From Pinirhizobacter soli (GTDB taxonomy: Bacteria; Pseudomonadota; Gammaproteobacteria; Xanthomonadales; Rhodanobacteraceae): a stretch of 64,000 bases of DNA. The stretch is from assembly GCF_015905305.1 (NCBI RefSeq), contig NZ_JADZLQ010000001.1:1574599-1638598 (forward strand), in the 5' to 3' direction. A program made the translations under genes and the position numbers. This document shows, piece by piece, positions 1-10,595 of the stretch; the stretch's first letter is position 1, and each line of letters starts with the position of its first letter. A model generated the notes under the pieces. It was not told the DNA's origin. It made no database searches and saw nothing but the letters and a program-made list of their open reading frames with translations.

Positions 1-824
1 CGGAAGCCGCGCAGGGCTGCGATGAGTTCTTGTGTGGCCCCCTTGGGCAGGCGCAGGCCCGTGCCGTAGAGGGGATCGCCTACCAGCGGATGGCCGATAT
101 GCGCCATGTGCACGCGGATCTGATGGGTGCGGCCGGTTTCAAGATTGCACTGCAGCACCGTGTGGGCGCGGAAGCGCTCCCGCAGGCGGTAGTGGGTGAC
201 GGCGTGCTTGCCGTCTTCCTCGTCGCGCACGGCCTGGCGCAGGCGGTCGTGGTGATGACGCCCGATGGGTTCATCCACCGTGCCGCCGGCCACCATGGTG
301 CCCAGTACCACTGCCTCGTACTGGCGGACCACCTCGTGCCGGGACAGCATGGCGACCAGCCCGGTCTGTGCAGGCACCGTTTTGGCCACCACCATCAGGC
401 CCGAGGTTTCCTTGTCGAGCCGGTGCACGATGCCAGCCCGGGCCAGTTCGTTCAGCGCTGGCGCGTGGTGCAACAGGGCATTCAAGAGGGTACCGGCCGG
501 ATTGCCGGCGCCAGGATGGACCACCAGGCCCGCCGGCTTGTTCAGCACCAGCAGGTGATCGTCCTCGTGGCGGATATCCAGGTCCATCGCCTCGGGCTCG
601 GCGTGGGTTTCCACCGCCACCTCAGCCTCGATCAGCACCGCCTCGCCACCCACCAGCAGCTGCCGGGGCGCCGCGGCCCGGCCGTCCAGCAGGACGGAGC
701 CCGCCTTGACCCAGGCGGTCAGCCGGGAGCGGGAATACTGCGGGAACATCTCGGCCAAAGTCTGGTCGAAACGGCGTCCCGCGGCTGCCATCGGCACCCG
801 GGCCTCATGCCGTATGGTACTCAT
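1..824 (-). CDS. rluD: 23S rRNA pseudouridine(1911/1915/1917) synthase RluD, 3' end missing
   Basis: Minus-strand frame beginning with ATG at 824 and running off the left edge; 274 codons are visible of about 320 expected. An S4-like RNA-binding segment occupies roughly residues 18-65. The RluA-family catalytic motif HRLDKETSG is at about residues 134-142 with the catalytic Asp at 137, and the family motif GRTHQIRVH follows. RluD isomerises uridines in helix 69 of 23S rRNA. It is divergent from bamD, an arrangement common in gammaproteobacteria. The family is certain; the RluD subgroup rests on that neighbourhood and the S4 segment. Confidence 0.95.
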   Translation of the reverse strand, partial: MSTIRHEARVPMAAAGRRFDQTLAEMFPQYSRSRLTAWVKAGSVLLDGRAAAPRQLLVGGEAVLIEAEVAVETHAEPEAMDLDIRHEDDHLLVLNKPAGLVVHPGAGNPAGTLLNALLHHAPALNELARAGIVHRLDKETSGLMVVAKTVPAQTGLVAMLSRHEVVRQYEAVVLGTMVAGGTVDEPIGRHHHDRLRQAVRDEEDGKHAVTHYRLRERFRAHTVLQCNLETGRTHQIRVHMAHIGHPLVGDPLYGTGLRLPKGATQELIAALRGF

Positions 825-893
825 CGGCCGCTCCCCGGCTTTTGGCCGGTTTCGGCTATCATGTTCATTCGATCCAGCATCCGAACCCTTTAA

Positions 894-1718
894 ATGCGTG
901 CAACCAAGCTGCTTATTATGCTCTGCCTCGCCCTCCTGGCGGGCGGCTGCTCGATGTTCCGCCACAAGGGCGACACCATCGACACGATGCCGGTGGAAAA
1001 GCTGTACTCCACCGCTCACGATTCGATGGAGAATTCCGACTATTCGGCCGCGGAAAAGGCCTATCAGCGCCTGATTGCCCGGTTCCCTTCGGGGGAATAC
1101 AACGAGCAGGCCCAGCTGGACCTGGCCTATTCACAATACAAGGACAACAAGCCGGACGATGCGTATTCCACGATCAACCGGTTCCTGAAGACCTACCCCA
1201 CGCATAACCACGCCGACTATGCCTACTACCTGCGCGGCCTGATCAATTTCGACCGCACCGGTGGCCTGATCGAGCGCTTCGTCCAGCGCGACGGCGCCCA
1301 GACGCGCCGCGACCAGGGCTTCAACCTGCAGGCCTTCGACGACTTCAGCGAGCTCTCCCGCCGCTATCCGAACTCCGACTACACGGCTGACGCCCGCCAG
1401 CGCATGATCTTCCTGCGCAACGAGCTGGCCCAGTTCGAGATCAACGTGGCGGAGTTCTACCTGCGCAACAAGGCATACGTGGCCTCGGCCAATCGCTCAC
1501 AGTACGTGATCGAGCACTACCAGCAGTCCCCGCAGACGGGCGATGCCCTGGCCATCCTTACCCGCAGCTACATTGCGCTCGAGCAGCCGGATCTCGCCGA
1601 CCAGACAAAAAAGGTGCTGGCGCTGAACTACCCGAACCACCCGTACCTGACGGATCCAAACTGGCCGCATCACCCGTCGGTGTGGCGCCGCACGATTCCG
1701 TTCTCCGGCCACCACTGA
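894..1718 (+). CDS. bamD: Outer membrane assembly lipoprotein BamD
   Basis: A 274-aa lipoprotein. The signal peptide ends in the lipobox LAGGC with the lipidated Cys at residue 19, followed by tetratricopeptide-type helices (for example [20 protein letters not shown] and the later [14 protein letters not shown]). BamD is the essential lipoprotein of the BAM complex, which folds beta-barrel proteins into the outer membrane from the periplasmic side. It is divergent from rluD and is followed by a strong hairpin at 1733-1768. No clear Shine-Dalgarno sequence precedes the ATG, but the signal peptide fixes the start. Confidence 0.95.
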   Translation: MRATKLLIMLCLALLAGGCSMFRHKGDTIDTMPVEKLYSTAHDSMENSDYSAAEKAYQRLIARFPSGEYNEQAQLDLAYSQYKDNKPDDAYSTINRFLKTYPTHNHADYAYYLRGLINFDRTGGLIERFVQRDGAQTRRDQGFNLQAFDDFSELSRRYPNSDYTADARQRMIFLRNELAQFEINVAEFYLRNKAYVASANRSQYVIEHYQQSPQTGDALAILTRSYIALEQPDLADQTKKVLALNYPNHPYLTDPNWPHHPSVWRRTIPFSGHH

Positions 1719-1732
1719 TATCCCGCATCAGG

Positions 1733-1768
1733 AAAAAGGCCCGGTGAGCGATCACCGGGCCTTTTTTT
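1733..1768. terminator. Bidirectional rho-independent terminator between bamD and nadE
   Basis: The stem GGCCCGGTG/CACCGGGCC is flanked by an A-run on the left and a T-run on the right, so it can stop transcription from both convergent genes, bamD (+) and nadE (-). Confidence 0.85.
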
Positions 1769-1792
1769 ATGCTTTGCAGCGTACCGACAAGC

Positions 1793-3406
1793 TCAACGCC
1801 AGCCGGACGTGATCGGATAACGCCGCTCGCGGCCGAAGGCTTTCTCCGTCACGCGCGGACCTGGCGCGGCCTGCCGGCGCTTGAACTCGTTGACGTACAC
1901 CAGGCGGATCACCCTTGCCACCACATCGCGGTCGAAGCCGATGGCCGCGATGTCGTCGGCGGATTTCTCGCCCTCGATGAACAGTTCCAGGATGGCATCG
2001 AGATCGTCGTACGGCGGCAGGGAGTCTTCGTCTTTCTGGTCTTCGCGCAATTCCGCCGACGGTGGGCGCTCGATCACAGCCATCGGGATCGCGCCGTCGA
2101 TCGCCGTACGCCAGCGGGAAAGGCGGAACACCAGGGTTTTGTAGACATCCTTTAAAGGTGCATAGGCGCCGCACATATCGCCGTACAGCGTGGCATAGCC
2201 CACGGCCATTTCGCTTTTGTTGCCCGTGGACAACAACAGCTTGCCGGTCTTGTTGGACATCGCCATCAGCAACACGCCGCGCGTGCGCGACTGCAGGTTT
2301 TCCTCGGTGGTGTCGGGCGCGCGGCCGGCGAAGACAGGATCGAGCGTGCCGATGAAACTGTCGAAGACCCCGCCAATGGGAAGCACGTGGTATTCGACGC
2401 CCAGGTGGTCGGCCTGGGCCTTGGCCTCGCGCAGGGACAGGTCGGAGGTATAGCGGGTGGGCATCATCACCGCCGTCACCTTGTCGGCGCCGAGCGCATC
2501 CACCGCCAGGGCGAGGGTGAGCGCCGAATCGATGCCACCAGAAAGGCCGAGCAACACGCCCGGAAAGCGGTTCTTGCCGATGTAATCGCGGATGCCGCGT
2601 ACCAGGCCCGCGTACACGATGGCCTCCTCGGGAGGGGCTTCGTAGGCAGGCCAGTGAACGGCCTTGAGTGTGCGCGTTGCCCGGTCGAAGTCGACCATCA
2701 GCAATGCCTCGACGAACGACGGTGCGCGCGCAGCGATACTGCCGTCGCGGTTGACCAGCAGGGAGGCACCGTCGAACAGCAGGTCGTCCTGGCCGCCGAT
2801 CTGGTTGACGTAGGCAATGGGAAGATCGTTGTCCTTCGCGCGCTGGGCCAGCAGCGCCTCGCGGGTGGCGGCCTGATGGATATCGTACGGCGAGGCGTTG
2901 ATCACCACGATTATCTCGGCTCCCGCCGTCGCCACGTGCGCCGCGGGCTCGGGCTCCCAGATGTCTTCGCAGATCAACAGACCCACCCGCACTCCTTCCA
3001 CTTCGATCACGCATGGCGCGCTGCCCGAGCGGAAATAGCGCTTCTCGTCGAACACGGTGTAGTTCGGTAGCGCCTGCTTGCGGTAGGTGGTCTCGATCGC
3101 TCCCTGGCGCAGCACGCTGGCAGCGTTGAACACCTCGCCCATCAACAGCGGATGCCCGACGATGGTGGTGACGTCGGCGCTTTCACGCGCGAGAGCATCG
3201 AGCGCCTTGTCGCAGGCTTCCAGGAAGCTGGGACGAAGCAGCAGGTCTTCGGGCGGGTAGCCGGAAAGGGTGAGCTCGGGGAAGGCAACCAGCTGTGCGC
3301 CGGCTGCGACGGCGGAGGCCGTGAGATCCCGCACCCGCTGCGCATTCGGCTCGACGGCACCCACGGGAAAATCATGCTGGGCCAGGGCGATGCGTAACGC
3401 GTTCAT
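1793..3406 (-). CDS. nadE: Glutamine-dependent NAD+ synthetase NadE
   Basis: A 537-aa two-domain enzyme. The N-terminal nitrilase-fold glutaminase carries the triad Glu44 (FPELTLSGY), Lys110 (YRKQALPNY) and Cys146 (LLICEDIW). The C-terminal NAD synthase domain has the ATP pyrophosphatase P-loop SGGIDS at about 289-294. It amidates deamido-NAD+ with ammonia channelled from glutamine, the last step of NAD+ synthesis. The frame stays open upstream of 3406, but the ATG at MNALRIALAQ matches the family N-terminus. Length is normal for the two-domain form. Confidence 0.95.
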   Translation of the reverse strand: MNALRIALAQHDFPVGAVEPNAQRVRDLTASAVAAGAQLVAFPELTLSGYPPEDLLLRPSFLEACDKALDALARESADVTTIVGHPLLMGEVFNAASVLRQGAIETTYRKQALPNYTVFDEKRYFRSGSAPCVIEVEGVRVGLLICEDIWEPEPAAHVATAGAEIIVVINASPYDIHQAATREALLAQRAKDNDLPIAYVNQIGGQDDLLFDGASLLVNRDGSIAARAPSFVEALLMVDFDRATRTLKAVHWPAYEAPPEEAIVYAGLVRGIRDYIGKNRFPGVLLGLSGGIDSALTLALAVDALGADKVTAVMMPTRYTSDLSLREAKAQADHLGVEYHVLPIGGVFDSFIGTLDPVFAGRAPDTTEENLQSRTRGVLLMAMSNKTGKLLLSTGNKSEMAVGYATLYGDMCGAYAPLKDVYKTLVFRLSRWRTAIDGAIPMAVIERPPSAELREDQKDEDSLPPYDDLDAILELFIEGEKSADDIAAIGFDRDVVARVIRLVYVNEFKRRQAAPGPRVTEKAFGRERRYPITSGWR

Positions 3407-3579
3407 GGGGGCACTCCGTGGGTAAGACCCCCATGATAATCCCTGCGAGTGCACTGACGCCTTGCCGGCGCCTGATACCGATATTTCTTGCCGGCACCTA
3501 CAAGCTTGTGATCCACCACACACGGCAAGGCTAGTGGTGTCGCCGGGGCCCGTTGCCGTCCAGCCGACAGCCGTGATTG

Positions 3580-5076
3580 ATGCACAACCGGAAGATGGCA
3601 TTGCCCGTCAGCAATGACCCACCGGAGCATCGAACTTTGACCCCGAATGAATTTCGTGAACATGGCCACGCCCTCATCGACTGGATCGCGACGTACCGCG
3701 AAACCATCGAAGAACGTGCGGTGTCCCGCAGCATCAAGCCCGGCAGCATCCGCGCCGCCCTGCCCAAGGCGCCACCGCGGCAGGCGGAATCTGTCTGCGA
3801 CATCATGGCCGACTTCGACTCAATTCTTTTGCCAGGTGTCATGCATTGGCAGCACCCTTCCTTCTTCGGCTTCTTCCCCTCCAACGTAGAGCTGTCATCC
3901 GTGCTGGGAGATCTGCTGAGTACGGGCCTGGGCATGGTCGGCATATCGTGGGAGGCAAGCCCTGCCCTGACGGAGCTTGAAGAGACTTGCGTGGACTGGA
4001 TGCGCCAGATGCTGGGACTTGGGCCTGCATGGCGTGGCGCGATCCAGGAATCGGCTTCAGCCTCGACGCTCATCGCCATCGTTTGCGCACGCGAGCGATA
4101 TTACGGCCGCACATATCCCCTGGGCGGTGGCCGGCAGCCGGCAGAACCCGGGGTGGTTTATACCTCTGCCCGGGCCCATAGCTCGGTGAACAAGACCGCC
4201 ATGATCGCCGGCTTCGGCGTGGAACACATCCGCATCGTGCCGACACAGCCTGGCGGAAGCCTCGATACAAAGATCCTCCGCGCCATGATCGAAGAGGACA
4301 TCGCGCGCGGCGCGCGCCCCGCCGCCATCGTCGCAACCACGGGTGCGACGGCCGATACCGCCATGGACGATATCGACGCCGTGGCCGAGGTCGCGCAGGA
4401 ATGGGGCGTATGGCTCCACGTTGACGCCGCCATGGGAGGCGCCGCGATGCTCCTGCCTGAGTACAGGCCCGGATGGGAAGGCATCGAGCGCGCCGATTCC
4501 ATCGTGGTCAGCCCCAACAAGTGGCTGGGCGCAGCGTTCGACAGTTCGTTGATGTTCGTGCGCGATCACCAGCACCTGATCAAGGTCATGGGCACCAATC
4601 CAAGCTACTTGCGCACGCCGACGGATGGACAAGTGACGCAGCTGAGAGACTGGAGCATACCGACGGGCCGGCGCTTCCGCGCTTTGAAACTCTGGTTCCT
4701 GATCCGTGAGCAAGGCGTGGATGGCCTTAGCAGGCGTATACGCCGCGACCTGGCCAACGCACGTCGACTGGCACAGCTGGTCGAGGCCGAACCGGAATGG
4801 CGTGTGTTGAATAACATCACGCTGCAAACCGTTTGCGTCCGCCATGAGCCGCCGGGCGTCAGCGGCGCCGACCTCGATGAACACACGCGCGCATGGGTGC
4901 AGGCGCTCAACGAATCGGGCAAGGCGTACCTGACGGCCGCGCAGGTGGACGGCGCGTGGATGGCGCGCGTATCGATCGGCGTGCTTGGCACCCAATGGCA
5001 TCACATCGAGGCACTCTGGGCCGACATGCGCTCGCATGCCGGCCAACATGCTGCCAGGCTCGCATTGGCGGCGTAG
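3580..5076 (+). CDS. Pyridoxal-phosphate decarboxylase of the aromatic-L-amino-acid decarboxylase family (group II)
   Basis: About 498 aa. Family hallmarks are the N-terminal segment around HPSFFGFFPSN, HVDAAMGG (the Asp that contacts the PLP pyridine nitrogen) and SPNKWLG, whose Lys (about residue 314) should form the Schiff base. Most AADCs read NPHKWL here, so the His before Lys is Asn in this protein. It probably decarboxylates an aromatic amino acid to the amine; the substrate cannot be read from sequence. An ATG at 3595 is a possible alternative start. Monocistronic, with its own terminator at 5076-5121, and divergent from nadE. Confidence 0.85.
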   Translation: MHNRKMALPVSNDPPEHRTLTPNEFREHGHALIDWIATYRETIEERAVSRSIKPGSIRAALPKAPPRQAESVCDIMADFDSILLPGVMHWQHPSFFGFFPSNVELSSVLGDLLSTGLGMVGISWEASPALTELEETCVDWMRQMLGLGPAWRGAIQESASASTLIAIVCARERYYGRTYPLGGGRQPAEPGVVYTSARAHSSVNKTAMIAGFGVEHIRIVPTQPGGSLDTKILRAMIEEDIARGARPAAIVATTGATADTAMDDIDAVAEVAQEWGVWLHVDAAMGGAAMLLPEYRPGWEGIERADSIVVSPNKWLGAAFDSSLMFVRDHQHLIKVMGTNPSYLRTPTDGQVTQLRDWSIPTGRRFRALKLWFLIREQGVDGLSRRIRRDLANARRLAQLVEAEPEWRVLNNITLQTVCVRHEPPGVSGADLDEHTRAWVQALNESGKAYLTAAQVDGAWMARVSIGVLGTQWHHIEALWADMRSHAGQHAARLALAA

Positions 5077-5121
5077 CTGCACAAAAAAAAGGGCCGCGAT
5101 GCGGCCCTTTTTTCGTGCAGC
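5076..5121. terminator. Bidirectional terminator between the decarboxylase gene and sucD
   Basis: Inner stem GGGCCGC/GCGGCCC between A- and T-runs, plus an outer GCTGCAC/GTGCAGC pairing. It sits between two convergent genes. Confidence 0.85.
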
Positions 5122-5132
5122 GACAATTGTTG

Positions 5133-6005
<873 letters not shown>

Positions 6006-6018
6006 AGATAGTGTTCCT

Positions 6019-7182
6019 TTAGCCCTTGGCCGCAGCCACGGCTTTCTGCGCCGCGTCGTTGAGATCGTCGGCCGGCGTGATCGCCAGGCCGGAGTTGGCC
6101 AGGAGCTCGCGCCCCTTCTCCACGTTGGTGCCCTGCAGGCGCACCACGACCGGAATCTTCAGGCCCACTTCCTTCACCGCCGCGATGATGCCCTCGGCGA
6201 TCAGGTCGCAGCGGACGATGCCGCCGAAGATGTTCACCAGGATCGCCTTCACCTTGTCGGAGGAGAGGATGAGTTTGAAAGCCTCGGTGACGCGCTCTTT
6301 GGTGGCGCCGCCGCCGACGTCCAGGAAGTTGGCAGGCTCACCGCCGGCCAGCTGGATCACGTCCATGGTGGCCATCGCCAGGCCCGCACCATTGACCATG
6401 CAGCCGATGGTGCCGTCCATGGTGACGTAGTTGAGGTTGTGCGTGATGGCCGCGGCTTCGGCGGCGTCTTCCTGCGTGAGGTCGCGCATGGCGGCCAGGT
6501 CCGCATGGCGGAACTCGGCGTTGTCGTCGGAATTGACCTTGCCGTCGAGGGCGGCGAGGTTGCCGTCGGCCAGGATCGCCAGCGGGTTAAGTTCCACCAG
6601 GGCGAGGTCTTTCTCGTTGAACAGCTTGTACAGGCCCAGCATGATCTTGGTGAGCTGGCCCACCTGCTTGGCGTTCAGATCCATCGCGAAGCCGAGCTGG
6701 CGGCACTGGTAGGGCTGCAGGCCTTCGACGAAGTCGACCACGATGGTGTGGATGTCTTCCGGGGTGTCCTTGGCCACCTGTTCGATGTCCACGCCGCCAT
6801 GCTTGGAGGCGATGAAGCTGATGGACTTCGAATCGCGGTCGGTGAGGATCGACAGGTACAGTTCCCTGGCGATGTCCGTGGCATCGGTCACCAGCACCAG
6901 GTTCACCGGCAGCGCGCGGCCGGCGGACTGGTAGGTTTCCATGTTGGTGCCCAGCATGCCCTTGGCGGCGGCGCGGACGTCATCGAGACTCTTGCAGAAC
7001 TTGACGCCACCGGCCTTGCCGCGGCCACCGGCATGGATCTGGGCCTTGACCATCCACTGTGACCCACCAAGGTGCTTGGCGGCGTCGACGGCGGCGTCAG
7101 TGGAGTTGGCGACCTTGCCCGGGGGCACGGCGATACCGTACTTGGCAAAGAGTTCTTTGGCCTGGTACTCGTGGAAATTCAT
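6019..7182 (-). CDS. sucC: Succinyl-CoA ligase (ADP-forming) subunit beta
   Basis: 387 aa. It starts [16 protein letters not shown], the conserved beginning of SucC beta; the frame is open further upstream, but this start matches the family. An ATP-grasp domain ([17 protein letters not shown]) is followed by the C-terminal ligase domain ([15 protein letters not shown] and FGGIVRCD). It binds nucleotide and succinate and partners SucD. Divergent from pilS; the same sucCD-pilSR neighbourhood occurs in Xanthomonas. Confidence 0.97.
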   Translation of the reverse strand: MNFHEYQAKELFAKYGIAVPPGKVANSTDAAVDAAKHLGGSQWMVKAQIHAGGRGKAGGVKFCKSLDDVRAAAKGMLGTNMETYQSAGRALPVNLVLVTDATDIARELYLSILTDRDSKSISFIASKHGGVDIEQVAKDTPEDIHTIVVDFVEGLQPYQCRQLGFAMDLNAKQVGQLTKIMLGLYKLFNEKDLALVELNPLAILADGNLAALDGKVNSDDNAEFRHADLAAMRDLTQEDAAEAAAITHNLNYVTMDGTIGCMVNGAGLAMATMDVIQLAGGEPANFLDVGGGATKERVTEAFKLILSSDKVKAILVNIFGGIVRCDLIAEGIIAAVKEVGLKIPVVVRLQGTNVEKGRELLANSGLAITPADDLNDAAQKAVAAAKG

Positions 7183-7417
7183 TCGATACCTCGAGCGAAC
7201 AATAAGGAAGCGTGCAGGTGCGACGGGCCCTGGGGGGCTGGCCCGGCGCCAAGACGGGGGGAGCGTAGGACGGCAAAGGAGCCGCCCACATGCCAAACGA
7301 TGGCCCGCAACGACGAATCGAACGCGATCCACGCCATACGGCCAGGTATTTTCCTTCAATGGGCCCCCAATGGAAAGGGCCGGGGGCTCCGGGCGCCGTT
7401 TTTCGCCGCTTCATGCC

Positions 7418-7423
7418 TATACT
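7418..7423 (+). promoter_or_regulatory. Possible -10 element for pilSR
   Basis: TATACT lies 45 nt before the proposed GTG start of pilS. No convincing -35 hexamer is visible, so this is weak. Confidence 0.3.
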
Positions 7424-7468
7424 GGCCGCGCCCCATTGGGGGGGCATGCCGCCGGAAGCCTAACGCCT

Positions 7469-9112
7469 GTGTCCAGCACTGCAGCCCACCCCGCGGCCGG
7501 GCCGAGCCATCGCCCGGACAGCACCCGCCACGAGCTGTGGTTTGCCCATGTTTTCCGCGTAGCCCAGGCTCTGGTCTACACCGGGCTGGCGTTCCGCCCG
7601 GGATCGATGGACTGGCCGGCCCTGCCCCAACCCACGCTCAGCCGCTTCGTTGCTCTGGCCTTCCTGACATTCGCCCTGTTCGCCCTGTGGCGGACACGGG
7701 CCTGGATGCACCGGCTGACCCTGAACGTGGCGCTGGCCGTCACCGTGGACATCCTGGCGGCCGTGGTGCAGGTGGCCGCCATGCACGACGTACGCATCGG
7801 CATTGCCATGATGCTGGTGGTCAATATCGCCGTCAGCGCCCTGATGCTGCCCCTGCGGTTGTCGATGTTCTTCGCCGCCATGGCCACCATCGGCATGCTG
7901 GGCCAGACCTTCGTGGCGCTATCGACGACGGTGGAATCGGACCGGGAGCTGCTCGAATCGGGCCTGTTCGGCCTGGCTTACTTCGCCACGGCCTCCCTGT
8001 GTTACGTGCTTGGCCGGCAAATGCGGGCCTCCGAAGCCCTGGCCGAACAGCGCGGCCTGGACCTGGCCAACCTTTCCCAGGTAAACGAGCTGATCATCCG
8101 CCGCATGAAGACCGGCGTGCTGGTGGTGGACGAGGCCAACCGCATCCACCAGCTGAACGAGTCGGCCTGGATGCTGATGGGCAATCCCACGGCCGAACAA
8201 CGCGACCTGGGCACGGTGGCGCCGGAACTGTCGCGGCGCCTGTACCACTGGCGCACCTCGGGCAAGCTCGATGAATCGGCCACCGCGCTGGCCGACGGCG
8301 TGCCGGAGGTCATACCGCGCTTCACCCGGCTGGCCCCGCACGACGATTCGCACGTGCTGATCTTCCTGGACGATACCTCGCTGCTTTCCCGCCGCGCCGA
8401 GGAGCTCACGCTCTCCTCGCTGGGCAGGTTGTCCGCCTCCATCGCGCACGAGATCCGCAACCCGCTGGCAGCCATCCGCTATTCGGCGCAGCTGTTGGCC
8501 GAGTCGACGGATTTGAACGACACGGACCTGCGCATGGTGGAGATCATCAACAACCACTGCGTGCGGTTGAACGAGATCATCGAGAACATCCTGCAGCTGT
8601 CCCGCCGCGAGCGCTCGCGGCCGGAGACCCTGGACCTGGGACAGTGGGCGCAGAATTTCGTGGTGGAATATCGCCAGGGCAACGACCTGGGCAACGACGT
8701 GCTGCGTGCGGTCACCTCCGCCGACGCCGTCACCGCCGTGGCCGACCCGCAGCACCTGCAGCAGGTGATCTGGAACCTGGTGCAGAACGCCCTGCGCTAT
8801 GGCCGCATGCCCAACGAGCCGGCGCGGGTGATGCTGGTGGCGCGCAACGCCGAACACGGGTTGCCCATCATCGAGGTGATCGACCGGGGGCCGGGCATCC
8901 CGCCGAAGGTGGCCGCGCAAATCTTCGAACCTTTTTTTACCACGCACGAATACGGCACGGGACTGGGCCTGTACCTGGCCCGGCAGATGAGCGAAGCGAA
9001 CCAGGCGGCGCTGGAATACGTGCGCGTGGCCGGCGGCGGCAGCTGTTTCCGCATCACCCTGACCCCGCCCGCGCGGCACCCGGTACCGGCCGCGGCGGCC
9101 GCCCGGACGTGA
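7469..9112 (+). CDS. pilS: Two-component sensor histidine kinase PilS
   Basis: About 547 aa from GTG 7469, chosen for the GGAAG 11 nt upstream and because the mapped features all lie after it; no in-frame ATG is well placed. The N-terminal third is membrane-embedded with about six hydrophobic segments, followed by a PAS-like region, the H-box SIAHEIRNP (His at about 327) and the ATPase G-box TGLGLYLARQMSE. PilS senses pilin at the inner membrane and controls PilR, which with sigma-54 drives pilA transcription. The identification rests on pairing with pilR and on the sucCD neighbourhood. Confidence 0.88.
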   Translation: MSSTAAHPAAGPSHRPDSTRHELWFAHVFRVAQALVYTGLAFRPGSMDWPALPQPTLSRFVALAFLTFALFALWRTRAWMHRLTLNVALAVTVDILAAVVQVAAMHDVRIGIAMMLVVNIAVSALMLPLRLSMFFAAMATIGMLGQTFVALSTTVESDRELLESGLFGLAYFATASLCYVLGRQMRASEALAEQRGLDLANLSQVNELIIRRMKTGVLVVDEANRIHQLNESAWMLMGNPTAEQRDLGTVAPELSRRLYHWRTSGKLDESATALADGVPEVIPRFTRLAPHDDSHVLIFLDDTSLLSRRAEELTLSSLGRLSASIAHEIRNPLAAIRYSAQLLAESTDLNDTDLRMVEIINNHCVRLNEIIENILQLSRRERSRPETLDLGQWAQNFVVEYRQGNDLGNDVLRAVTSADAVTAVADPQHLQQVIWNLVQNALRYGRMPNEPARVMLVARNAEHGLPIIEVIDRGPGIPPKVAAQIFEPFFTTHEYGTGLGLYLARQMSEANQAALEYVRVAGGGSCFRITLTPPARHPVPAAAAART

Positions 9113-9185
9113 GCGGAGCCTTGCGTTATCGCCCGGCACGGGTATCTTTGCCCGGGGGGAACACTACCGGCATGCTGACGTACTC

Positions 9186-10580
9186 ATGAGCAAACAGACC
9201 GTACTGGTCGTCGACGACGAACGGGACATCCGCGAACTGTTGACGATCACCCTGGGGCGCATGGAGCTCGAGGTGGACTCCGTGGGCAGCGTCGGCGAAG
9301 CCCGCGCCGCCCTTGACGGGCGCCGCTACGACCTCTGCTTCACCGACATGCGCCTGCCCGACGGCAGCGGCCAGGAATTGATCGAGCTGATCGCCGAGCG
9401 TTTCCCGGAAACGCCGGTGGCCATGATCACCGCCTACGGCAACGTGGACGCTGCGGTCAACGCCCTCAAGGCCGGCGCCTTCGACTTCGTCTCCAAACCG
9501 GTCGACATCCAGCTGCTGCGGCGCCTGGTGCGCACGGCGCTGAAGCTGTCCGAAGAGCGCAAGGCAGGCGCCAGCGCCAGCGCCGCCGCGGGCGATCCGT
9601 CGAACCGGCTGATCGGTGCCTCGCCCGCCATGCAGCAGGTGCGCGCCACCATCGCCAAGCTCGCCCGCAACCAGGCGCCGGTGTACATCGGTGGCGAGTC
9701 GGGCGTGGGCAAGGAGCTGGTAGCCCGCCTGATCCACGATCTGGGTCCCCGTGCCAGCGGTCCATTCGTGCCGGTCAATTGCGGTGCGATTCCGTCCGAA
9801 CTGATGGAAAGTGAATTCTTCGGCCACCGAAAAGGCAGCTTCACCGGTGCCCACGCCGACAAGGAAGGCCTGTTCCAGGCCGCCCAGGGCGGCACGCTGT
9901 TCCTGGACGAAGTGGCGGAGCTGCCCTTGCATATGCAGGTGAAGCTGCTGCGCGCCATCCAGGAAAAAGCCGTCCGCCCGATCGGCGGCCGCGATGAAAT
10001 TCCCGTCGATGTGCGTTTGCTCTCGGCCACGCACAAGAACCTGGCCGCGCTCGTGGACGAGGGCCAGTTCCGCCAGGATCTGTTCTACCGCATCAACGTG
10101 ATTGAGCTACGCGTACCGCCGCTCCGCGAGCGTCGCGGCGACGTGCCGGCCCTGGCTCAGTTCATCCTGGCCCAGCTGGCGACCGAAAGTGGCGGCACGG
10201 TCGGGCGCCTGCAGCCGGCGGCTCTCGCGGCGCTGGAGGAATACGAATTCCCCGGCAACGTGCGCGAGCTTGAGAACATCCTTGAGCGCGCCATGGCCAT
10301 GAGCGATGGCGAGACCATCGAGGCGGCCGACCTGATGCTGCCGCAGCGGCTCCCGCGTACCACGCCCAACGGCACTGCACCGGCGCCCGTGGCCGAAGCT
10401 GCGCCCGTGGCCGCCGCGCAGAATCCCGGCGGGCTGGAAGATTACATCTCGAACATCGAGCGCGATGCCATCGTCAAGGCGCTGGAAGAATCCCGCTACA
10501 ACAAGACAGCCGCGGCGAAGAAGCTCGGCATCACCTTCCGCGCCCTGCGCTACAAGCTCAAGAAGCTCGGCATCGACTGA
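9186..10580 (+). CDS. pilR: Sigma-54-dependent response regulator PilR
   Basis: 464 aa with the NtrC-type layout. The receiver domain (about 1-120) has phosphoacceptor Asp54 in CFTDMRLPDGSG. The sigma-54 AAA+ domain has Walker A GESGVGKE and the sigma-54-contacting loop, which reads GSFTGA rather than the usual GAFTGA. The C-terminal Fis-type helix-turn-helix reads NKTAAAKKLGITFRALRYKL. It activates type IV pilin transcription when phosphorylated by PilS, encoded 73 bp upstream. No pilA is present in the window. Confidence 0.92.
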   Translation: MSKQTVLVVDDERDIRELLTITLGRMELEVDSVGSVGEARAALDGRRYDLCFTDMRLPDGSGQELIELIAERFPETPVAMITAYGNVDAAVNALKAGAFDFVSKPVDIQLLRRLVRTALKLSEERKAGASASAAAGDPSNRLIGASPAMQQVRATIAKLARNQAPVYIGGESGVGKELVARLIHDLGPRASGPFVPVNCGAIPSELMESEFFGHRKGSFTGAHADKEGLFQAAQGGTLFLDEVAELPLHMQVKLLRAIQEKAVRPIGGRDEIPVDVRLLSATHKNLAALVDEGQFRQDLFYRINVIELRVPPLRERRGDVPALAQFILAQLATESGGTVGRLQPAALAALEEYEFPGNVRELENILERAMAMSDGETIEAADLMLPQRLPRTTPNGTAPAPVAEAAPVAAAQNPGGLEDYISNIERDAIVKALEESRYNKTAAAKKLGITFRALRYKLKKLGID

Positions 10581-10595
10581 TGCCGAGGATTTGAG

